Source: Actinomycetota bacterium | Lineage (GTDB): Bacteria; Actinomycetota; Geothermincolia; Fen-727; JAQURN01 | Direction of reading: 5' to 3' | Assembly: GCA_028715585.1 (NCBI GenBank) | Contig: JAQURN010000043.1 | Coordinates: 1 to 9,140 of the forward strand | Length of the DNA: 9,140 bases | Shown here: positions 1 through 5,088 of the stretch, piece by piece | Layout of the letters: the number at the start of each line of letters is the position of its first letter | How positions within the stretch are numbered: the first letter of the stretch is position 1 | Notes under the pieces: generated by a model | The model's database searches: none | Told to the model about the DNA's origin: nothing | Seen by the model: only the letters and a program-made list of their open reading frames with translations | Made by a program: the position numbers and the translations under genes

Positions 1-127
1 GAAAAAGCAAATGTCTCCATAACATACATGCTTGGAAATGGAGAGACTCGTCCCCAAGAAGTGGAGGTCGAAGCTCATTCTCGCTCCACCGTGAGAGTAG
101 TAGATATCTTAGGTGTAGCTGATGACC
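1..127 (+). repeat. Direct repeat, copy 1 (identical to 328-454)
   Basis: Bases 1-127 match 328-454 without a mismatch, at an offset of 327 bases (109 codons). The identity probably continues upstream of the window. It lies inside the tandem protein module and covers the ITYMLG to LGVADD part. Confidence 0.95.
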
Positions 128-858
128 CGGCTCATGATTTCTCCACAAAGATAGAGAGCTCACAGCCAATAATCGCGGAGAGGCCTATGTATTTTAATTA
201 CCATGGGGCATGGGCTGGAGGACATGACGTAGTTGGAGCCATCTCTCCCGCTGAGACCTTCTACTTCGCGGAAGGGACATGCCGCCCAAACTTCGACCCA
301 TATATCTGCATACAAAATCCAGAGGGTGAAAAAGCAAATGTCTCCATAACATACATGCTTGGAAATGGAGAGACTCGTCCCCAAGAAGTGGAGGTCGAAG
401 CTCATTCTCGCTCCACCGTGAGAGTAGTAGATATCTTAGGTGTAGCTGATGACCAAGCTCACGACTTCTCAGCGAAGGTAGAGAGCAAAAATGGAGTTGG
501 AATAATTGCGGAGAGGCCGATGTACTTCAACTACCATGGAGCATGGGCTGGCGGGCATGATGTGGTTGGAGCCTCATCCCCATCCACTACTTTCTACTTC
601 GCGGAGGGATGTACTCGCTCTGGGTTTGAACAGTGGCTTTGTCTTCAAAATCCAAATGATGAAGACGCTACTGTAAACATCACATATATGCTTGGTACAG
701 GGGAGAACGAAAGCCAGCAAGTGATAGTAAGGGGAAAGAGCAGAGAAACCGTCAACGTAAACTTCTTCGTAGGAGCAAACCAGGACGTCTCAACAAAGAT
801 AGAGAGCTCGCAGCCGATAATCGCGGAGAGACCGATTTACTTCTGTCGGGAGAGATAA
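1..858 (+). CDS. Repeat-containing surface/secreted protein, C-terminal part (5' end outside window)
   Basis: The frame is open from the first base, so the gene starts upstream; an ATG at 28 is internal to a repeat. The visible 285 residues hold about two and a half copies of a ~110-residue module. Module starts are marked by FYFAEG at 259 and 592. The order of conserved blocks in a module is FYFAEG, (I/L)QNP, V(S/N)ITYMLG, an SRxTVxV block, then KIES..PIIAERPMYF. The last module ends early with ERPIYF followed by CRER and a stop, about 20 residues short of the others. The same module closes the metallophosphoesterase at 5089-7080. No catalytic motif is visible. A beta-rich adhesive or structural domain outside the cell is my inference from the low-complexity tandem design; the function is unknown. 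Confidence 0.8.
   Translation, partial: EKANVSITYMLGNGETRPQEVEVEAHSRSTVRVVDILGVADDPAHDFSTKIESSQPIIAERPMYFNYHGAWAGGHDVVGAISPAETFYFAEGTCRPNFDPYICIQNPEGEKANVSITYMLGNGETRPQEVEVEAHSRSTVRVVDILGVADDQAHDFSAKVESKNGVGIIAERPMYFNYHGAWAGGHDVVGASSPSTTFYFAEGCTRSGFEQWLCLQNPNDEDATVNITYMLGTGENESQQVIVRGKSRETVNVNFFVGANQDVSTKIESSQPIIAERPIYFCRER
328..454 (+). repeat. Direct repeat, copy 2 (identical to 1-127)
   Basis: This is the second copy of the 127-base identical block. Identity is lost at 455 (copy 1 has c at 128, copy 2 has a). Flanking parts of the modules are similar only at protein level, which points to recent duplication or gene conversion of just this segment. Confidence 0.95.
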
Positions 859-872
859 GACGACAGCCGCCC

Positions 873-941
873 CTATCATTCCTCGAGCCAAGGCGTGGGC
901 TATTATCGCTTGAACCACCTTGCCCAGGATGATAGTTTTTT
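873..941 (+). terminator. Intrinsic terminator after the surface repeat gene
   Basis: CTATCAT-t-CCT (873-883) pairs with AGGATGATAG (926-935), ten pairs with one bulged T. Inside it CAAGG-cg-TGG (889-898) pairs with CCACCTTG (915-922), eight pairs around a 16-base loop. Six T residues follow directly (936-941). It begins 15 bases after the stop codon at 858, a typical position for terminating that gene. Confidence 0.7.
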
Positions 942-953
942 ATTCCCAACTGG

Positions 954-1193
954 ATGGAAGGAGGCCTATGGCAGAAAACCGAAGCGCCCTTAAGGCAACT
1001 CTTCCCGTTCTTCGCGGCGAACACCGTTGTTGCCCTTGCCTTGATTGAGCCAGCGCTGGACAGGCTCGAGAGGCTCGGCGATACGCTCAAGGCGAAACAG
1101 TATCTTCTGATAATGCCGACTGGCGAGATATCATACCTCTTCCCTCAAGTATGAAACGGATCCATTCGCAAGCTTGGTGCTGCCGGCTGCGGA
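954..1193 (+). other. Probable gene debris: interrupted reading frame
   Basis: I recognise no product. AAGGAGG at 958-964 precedes ATG 968 by only three bases. That ATG opens a 26-codon frame (MAENRSALKATLPVLRGEHR onward) which stops at 1048. A second frame (open 954-1154) reads ANTVVALALIEPALDRLERL and onward until TGA at 1152-1154, then stays open into the ORF at 1194. The frame beginning at 968 would join it with one frameshift near 1015, and the TGA is a second interruption. This is consistent with a decayed gene, but no homologue is recognised, so chance open frames remain possible. Confidence 0.3.
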
Positions 1194-1601
1194 ATGCTCA
1201 TGTTAGGGTTGGTTCCAGGTATCTGGAAGCTCAAGAGTAAGGGGCTCGACTTTCTTTCCGCACTGGGGTGGTTGCTGGTCGCGGTGGGCGCCACGATTGT
1301 TGCCGCTGAGTATCATGCTCGAGCGGAGTGGGTGATTCTGAGACGTATCGGGGCGCGCTACATGGCTTTCACCATGATTGCCGTAGGCTCATTTCTAGCC
1401 TGCCGAGACCGCTCTTTCCTCGCGACGCTGGGCCTGGGTGGTTTTATCTGGGATCTTTCTTCCGCGGTTTTCTGGGCTGCCTTGCGCAAGAATCCGCGCG
1501 CCACGGTGCCGGTTCCCTGGTACCACCACTTCGAGCAAGAGGAAGGAGCGGGTGCGCCGAGATGGGGACCTACGCCGCGTCCATCACTTCATCCTGTGTG
1601 A
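1194..1601 (+). CDS. Hypothetical small membrane protein (possibly a remnant)
   Basis: The frame is 135 codons long with candidate starts at ATG 1194 and ATG 1200. Neither has a clear Shine-Dalgarno site. Three hydrophobic stretches are visible, at roughly residues 21-39 (LSALGWLLVAVGATIVAA), 53-69 (ARYMAFTMIAVGSFLA) and 73-97 (FLATLGLGGFIWDLSSAVFW), so a three-helix inner-membrane protein is plausible. The tail after residue ~110 is proline- and glycine-rich and overlaps the DUF362-like fragment that starts in another frame at 1562, so the natural C-terminus may have been lost. The same frame is open upstream apart from the TGA at 1152-1154. No family is recognised. Confidence 0.35.
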   Translation: MLMLGLVPGIWKLKSKGLDFLSALGWLLVAVGATIVAAEYHARAEWVILRRIGARYMAFTMIAVGSFLACRDRSFLATLGLGGFIWDLSSAVFWAALRKNPRATVPVPWYHHFEQEEGAGAPRWGPTPRPSLHPV

Positions 1602-1836
1602 GATGCGGGGTTTGTGTGGGTTTGTGCCCGGAGGGTGCGATAGGCTACCAACACGACTTTGCCCACTTTGCCGAAGCGCTTGCCGAGTCGGCTCTAGGGG
1701 TAACCCGCTGCTTCGACGGGGGAAGCGTTGCTTACCTCAACTTTCTTATGGACATCACCTGGCACTGCGATTGCGAGGACTTCTCCGATGACCCGGTTTT
1801 CCCTAATATAGGGGTGCTTGCCTCGGTGGACTGGAA
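1562..1836 (+). pseudogene. DUF362 / 4Fe-4S protein, C-terminal fragment
   Basis: The frame carries a ferredoxin-type cluster motif CxxCxxCxxxCP (CVRCGVCVGLCP, bases 1595-1630). It then reads FAEALAESALGV, YLNFLMDITWHCDCEDFSDD and PVFPNIGVLAS. This order (one Fe-S site, an AEYALGV-like helix, FLxDITxxCDC, then PDIGILASxDPVA) is what I know from the C-terminal third of DUF362 proteins, which are usually about 370 residues. The rest of the protein is absent: upstream frames do not resemble the N-terminal domain, and after SVDWN the expected DPVAxD continuation is replaced. From there the frame merely runs antisense to the DUF429 gene until 2050. It is therefore called a truncated pseudogene. 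A short expressed ferredoxin-like peptide cannot be excluded. Confidence 0.65.
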
Positions 1837-2619
1837 CCTTCTAACTGAATCTTCCCAGAGCTTTCGAAGGTTGATATCGGCAAGAAGAGGAATCATTTCT
1901 GCGTGTCCCTCTATCCTTGCTTCGAGCACCCAGGGAGAATTCTGCGCCATCGCTATGCCAACCCTAAGGGCAATAAGGGCATCGCATATGTCTCCAATCG
2001 AGTCGAGCTCTTTAGTTTTATTCTCGGGTCCTGGGAGTAGGGATGAATAGTCACCGGGAAGAAACCTCCCCACCACCTCTATCTGCCGAGCTAGCTTCTC
2101 CCTTCTTTCGGGAAGCCTTCCCTTCTTGGGGTTGGGAGGCCAAACCCTCTTCCATTGCTTGAGCCTGGCGATTGCCTCAAGTTTCCCTTCGAGGCTAAGA
2201 TCCTCATCTCGAGCCAGCCACATGAACCGGTAGATGGGATTTGGATAGCTCTCGACGACCTCCAGGTTTGCCGAGAGGCGCTCGATTTCCGTCGCAAGTT
2301 TTTGTCCGAGATTGCCAGCCCTGAAAGAAGGATATAAGGGAATGCCACAACACTGGAGGATTTTATCCAGCGGCCGAAAGGCGTTGCTTTTACTCAAGCC
2401 TTCAGTACCATAGATTGGAATATCGAGTAAAACCAATGTTTTTTCTTCCGCAAATAAAGAGACGATCTCCTGAATTTCTACAGGGCTTTGAGGCACGGGC
2501 TTCGCCCACCAGGGGGCTTTTCCTGGGCGCCAGAATGCGGCGGCGGTACGGGTTGTGTTCTCGGGAGACCAACCCAAATCTACGCTTACAACCGCCTCAT
2601 ATCGAAGTTTACGCTGCAT
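1732..2619 (-). CDS. DUF429 family protein (predicted RNase H-like nuclease) with an aberrant C-terminal tail
   Basis: The gene reads leftward from ATG at 2619-2617, preceded by a weak AGGGTGGG ribosome site. It encodes 295 residues. Features fitting DUF429, an uncharacterised family with an RNase H-like fold, are VSVDLGWS with D14, LLDIPIYG with D66, ESYPNPIYRF from E123, and SIGDICDALIAL with D206/D210/D213 near the end. The acidic residues are the ones I would expect to bind metal; this is inferred by fold analogy. The family-like region ends near residue 260. The last ~30 residues (TEASTPILGKTGSSEKSSQS onward) are encoded by the antisense of the DUF362 remnant, so the original stop seems to have been lost at a junction near 1836. 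No partner gene is co-oriented with it. Its cellular role is unknown. Confidence 0.7.
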   Translation of the reverse strand: MQRKLRYEAVVSVDLGWSPENTTRTAAAFWRPGKAPWWAKPVPQSPVEIQEIVSLFAEEKTLVLLDIPIYGTEGLSKSNAFRPLDKILQCCGIPLYPSFRAGNLGQKLATEIERLSANLEVVESYPNPIYRFMWLARDEDLSLEGKLEAIARLKQWKRVWPPNPKKGRLPERREKLARQIEVVGRFLPGDYSSLLPGPENKTKELDSIGDICDALIALRVGIAMAQNSPWVLEARIEGHAEMIPLLADINLRKLWEDSVRRFQSTEASTPILGKTGSSEKSSQSQCQVMSIRKLR

Positions 2620-2847
2620 CAGCCCACCCTGCTATACAAGTTCCGATGTCGATATTTTAACCTTTGCGTGAATTCGCTCTATTTGATGCCATCGTTTGGC
2701 GTCTGTGAAAAAAGATGTAGCTCTTCTTGTCTGCTGCAAACGCTGGTTAGCCGCACGGGAAAAGCTGGATTTTTAGTAAGATATCAGCATCAAGGGAAGT
2801 ATATTGGAAAATAGCTGGCTCAATAATTGTCGTCATTGCTATTTTCT

Positions 2848-2861
2848 GGAGGTGCGATGTG
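2848..2861 (+). promoter_or_regulatory. Ribosome binding site and GTG start of the lyase gene
   Basis: GGAGGT (2848-2853) is followed after five bases by GTG 2859, in frame with the lyase. An ATG at 2857 overlaps this start but is in another frame that stops after 13 codons, so GTG is the real start. Confidence 0.8.
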
Positions 2862-4385
2862 GATAATAAAGGTTTCTATATACTACTTGCCCGGGTGATT
2901 CCTCCGAGGTTTCTTTCGAAGGTAACCCAGTACGCTGAGAAGCTGCCCCCGATAAGAAAACTGATTGACAAGGAATACGAGTCTATCGCCAAGGAAGTGG
3001 AAGAGATGGTCCGCCCCTACGGGGAACGTTTTCTCACCATGTCGGAACTCCCCACCGAAGGTATCAACCATGAAGAGATAATCAGGCAGATGAAGGAGAT
3101 TAATAGACTTGAGGAACCTTGCTGGAAGGGCGGATACGCTTCCGGCGCTGTCTATCACGGCGACCAGGCGCACATAGATTTCCTGAACGAGGTGTACGCG
3201 ATTAATTCGCAAAGCAATCCCCTTCACTCAGACTTATGGCCTAGCACTGTCAAGTATGAGGCGGAGATTGTGTCAATGACCGCCCGGATGCTCGGCGGGG
3301 CGGAGCTCTCGGGCCAAGGGAAGGATGAAGCCTGTGGCGTGGTGACGTCCGGGGGGACCGAGAGCATTATGCTCGCGATGAAAGCCTACCGTGACTGGGC
3401 TCGAGATAAGAAGAAGATAACGCATCCCGAGATGGTGGTCCCCACCACAGCCCACGCCGCTTTTGACAAGGCGGCGCACTGCTTCGGCATCAAGGTAATT
3501 CATGTTCCGGTGGGGAATGACTACCGCGCTGATGTGGAGGTAATGGCTCGTGCCGTCAACAGGAACACCATTGTCATTGTAGGCTCAGCCCCCCAGTTTC
3601 CTCATGGTGTCATCGACCCCATAGAGGAGTTGTCCAAGCTGGCGATGGAGAAAAAGGTTGGGTTCCATACCGACGCATGCCTCGGCGGCTTTGTCCTTCC
3701 CTGGGCTCGCGAATTGGGTTACGATATCCCGCCGTTCGATTTCAGGCTTCCTGGGGTGACGTCCATGTCGGCGGACACCCACAAGTTCGGTTTCGCGGCT
3801 AAGGGGACGTCGGTGGTGTTGTACCGTAGCCGCGAGCTAATGCATTACCAGTATTTCAAGACCCTCGAATGGCCTGGCGGCTTGTATTTCACTCCCACTT
3901 TCGCTGGGAGCAGGCCTGGTGCCCTGGCCGCGGTTTGCTGGGCGGCAATGCTCTCGATGGGAAAGGACGGTTATCGCGATGCCGTAAAGCGAATCCTGGA
4001 CACGGCGGCGGTCATCAAGAAGGGCATCGAGGAAATTTCGGAACTGGAACTGCTCGGGGACCCGCTATGGGTGATAGCTTTCAAGTCAAATAAGGTCGAT
4101 ATCTACAACGTCATGGAGATAATGGCCTCGAAGGGCTGGCGCCTTAATGGTCTCCAGAATCCCCCCGCGGTGCATATTTGCGTAACCTTGCGGCATACAC
4201 AGGATGGCGTTGCCGCGAGGCTGCTGGAAGACCTCCGCGAGGCGGTCGCCACCGCGCGGGATAAATCGGGCAAGGAGCCCAGGGAGGTAGCGATGTACAG
4301 CCTCGGAGCTACATTCCCCGACAAGAGGCTTGTGGATAGAGGCATCGATCTCTACCTCGACACCCTCTATAGCACAGGCGAGTAA
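2859..4385 (+). CDS. PLP-dependent lyase, sphingosine-1-phosphate lyase / group II decarboxylase type
   Basis: This 508-residue enzyme belongs to the fold-type I PLP group that contains sphingosine-1-phosphate lyase, glutamate and tyrosine decarboxylases. The closest match by eye is the S1P lyase branch: CGVVTSGGTESIMLA (residues 159-173), the PLP-stacking H199, HTDACLGGF with D272 for the pyridine nitrogen, and SADTHKFGFAAKGTSVVLYR with the Schiff-base lysine K309. WPGGLYFTPTFAGSRPG follows at 338-354. S1P lyase cleaves phosphorylated long-chain bases to a fatty aldehyde and phosphoethanolamine. Soluble bacterial homologues exist, and some members of the group are amino acid decarboxylases instead, so the substrate is uncertain. 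The eukaryotic N-terminal membrane helix is not obvious; residues 1-20 are only mildly hydrophobic. The gene stands alone, with DUF429 divergent upstream and no co-directional neighbour close by. All key residues are present and the length is normal. Confidence 0.85.
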   Translation: MDNKGFYILLARVIPPRFLSKVTQYAEKLPPIRKLIDKEYESIAKEVEEMVRPYGERFLTMSELPTEGINHEEIIRQMKEINRLEEPCWKGGYASGAVYHGDQAHIDFLNEVYAINSQSNPLHSDLWPSTVKYEAEIVSMTARMLGGAELSGQGKDEACGVVTSGGTESIMLAMKAYRDWARDKKKITHPEMVVPTTAHAAFDKAAHCFGIKVIHVPVGNDYRADVEVMARAVNRNTIVIVGSAPQFPHGVIDPIEELSKLAMEKKVGFHTDACLGGFVLPWARELGYDIPPFDFRLPGVTSMSADTHKFGFAAKGTSVVLYRSRELMHYQYFKTLEWPGGLYFTPTFAGSRPGALAAVCWAAMLSMGKDGYRDAVKRILDTAAVIKKGIEEISELELLGDPLWVIAFKSNKVDIYNVMEIMASKGWRLNGLQNPPAVHICVTLRHTQDGVAARLLEDLREAVATARDKSGKEPREVAMYSLGATFPDKRLVDRGIDLYLDTLYSTGE

Positions 4386-4483
4386 GAAATCTAAAGCGAT
4401 TTAAATCATCCCAAGCCCTATCGTTTGAGGCGCGCCTCAAGTGACTCCAATATATGGCTTAACCATGCGGAAAACGGATGCTG
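4386..4483. other. Gap after the lyase gene, with a perfect 16-base palindrome
   Basis: No gene is seen. A perfect palindrome TTGAGGCGCGCCTCAA lies at 4425-4440, and a smaller one, GATTTAAATC, at 4398-4407. The larger one could fold as a 6-bp stem with a CGCG loop, but no T run follows on either strand, so it is not a classic intrinsic terminator. A protein-binding palindrome is equally possible. Confidence 0.5.
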
Positions 4484-4595
4484 GAGCCGACGGAGGATAC
4501 GAACCGTCGCTCGCGGGAGACCGATGAACACTTGCGTGCGTGCAGATGCACTACGCCCGCTCGCGGTCGCTTGCGCGACCTCTACCCCCTAAGTA

Positions 4596-4611
4596 GTGCG
4601 CCGTCCCATAG
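4596..4611 (+). repeat. Inverted repeat, left arm (pairs with 4743-4758)
   Basis: The sequence gtgcgccgtcccatag is the exact reverse complement of 4743-4758. A perfect 16-bp match over a 131-base interval is not expected by chance in a region this small. Confidence 0.9.
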
Positions 4612-4742
4612 GTAGGCTTGTGCACCGAGAGTGTCATTCTGCGCCGCACCAGCAAGGCTCGCGACCGAGGGTGTACTGGATGTACTCCGAGGAAGTACAA
4701 CGAAGCTGGGGTGGATGCAGGGGCGCTCGAATGCCAGGATAT

Positions 4743-4758
4743 CTATGGGACGGCGCAC
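4743..4758 (-). repeat. Inverted repeat, right arm (pairs with 4596-4611)
   Basis: The plus strand reads ctatgggacggcgcac, the reverse complement of the left arm. Pairing can continue inward through 4612-4614 with 4740-4742 and outward by one base (4595 with 4759). Confidence 0.9.
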
Positions 4759-4841
4759 TTTGGATTGCTGGGGGGATGTTCCCCCCGCAAGAAAATCGCC
4801 CCCCTAGGTTCGAATCCTTCAGAACGGGTTGGGAGGTTTAA

Positions 4842-4917
<76 letters not shown>

Positions 4918-4935
4918 GGAGGATTACCCAGGCAG

Positions 4936-4941
4936 ATTATA
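4936..4941 (-). promoter_or_regulatory. Likely -10 element of tRNA-Lys
   Basis: The minus strand reads TATAAT, a perfect sigma-70 consensus -10, ending 18 bases before the tRNA 5' end. The -35 at the standard distance (ATGAAC, near 4964-4959) is poor, so only the -10 is well supported. Confidence 0.55.
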
Positions 4942-4991
4942 CCGTAGTGACGTGAATCGTTCATGGGTTGTTTGAAGCCAGGCTTGATTAT

Positions 4992-5020
4992 TTGTCACGG
5001 GGAATTTTATTCTCTACAAT
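4992..5020 (+). promoter_or_regulatory. Sigma-70-type promoter of the metallophosphoesterase gene
   Basis: The -35 TTGTCA (4992-4997) and -10 TACAAT (5015-5020) are separated by exactly 17 bases, and each differs from consensus at one position. Transcription would start near 5027, leaving a leader of about 60 bases before ATG 5089. It lies back to back with the tRNA-Lys promoter. Confidence 0.75.
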
Positions 5021-5088
5021 TGGTTGAGGCTTAAGAGGCTGGCGGTTGGCGCGGCTACTTGCATCGTTTGAGATTGGGGGGCAAAAGT

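Larger units (their letters stand above)
4484..4790 (+). ncRNA. Candidate structured RNA of unknown class (strand uncertain)
   Basis: This stretch has no credible protein but is dense in strong complementary segments. (1) GAG-c-CGACGG (4484-4493) pairs with CCGTCGCTC (4504-4512) around a ten-base loop. (2) GCGT..GTGC (4534-4543) pairs with GCAC.ACGC (4548-4556). (3) GGTCGC-TTGC-GCGACC lies at 4565-4580. (4) A 16-bp perfect long-range pair (4596-4611 with 4743-4758) encloses 131 bases and extends to about 20 pairs with one G-T wobble. (5) TTGC-t-GGGGGG-ATGTT-CCCCCC-GCAA lies at 4765-4790. The wobble is G-U if the plus strand is transcribed and A-C if the minus strand is, a weak hint for plus. 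No promoter or T-run terminator was found. The length of ~300-340 nt resembles tmRNA or RNase P RNA, but the hallmarks of neither could be confirmed. Confidence 0.35.

Noticed and set aside
1..858. CRISPR-like or mobile repeat array
   Set aside because: The repeats are in-frame protein modules with a period of about 109-111 codons; there is no short repeat-spacer pattern, transposase or terminal inverted repeat.
752..1090. 112-codon minus-strand ORF across the surface gene end and terminator
   Set aside because: It is serine- and arginine-rich without motifs, overlaps the terminator hairpin, and has no ribosome site.
1837..2050. Continuation of the DUF362-like frame to the stop at 2050
   Set aside because: After SVDWN it runs antisense to conserved DUF429 sequence and no longer resembles DUF362.
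4765..4790. G6/C6 hairpin as an intrinsic terminator for the lyase gene or tRNA-Lys
   Set aside because: No T run follows on either strand (GAAAATCG on plus, TCCAAAGT on minus), and on plus it is about 380 bases beyond the lyase stop codon.
4484..4830. tmRNA (ssrA) on either strand
   Set aside because: The length fits. GGTTCGAATCC (4808-4818, plus) and a T-arm-like GGTTCGTATCC with GGCTCCAGCA (4506 down to 4479, minus) recall tmRNA or tRNA ends, and an Ala-rich frame occurs near 4543. However, no acceptor stem can be paired, CCA is absent, and the frame lacks the usual LAA-type tag end.
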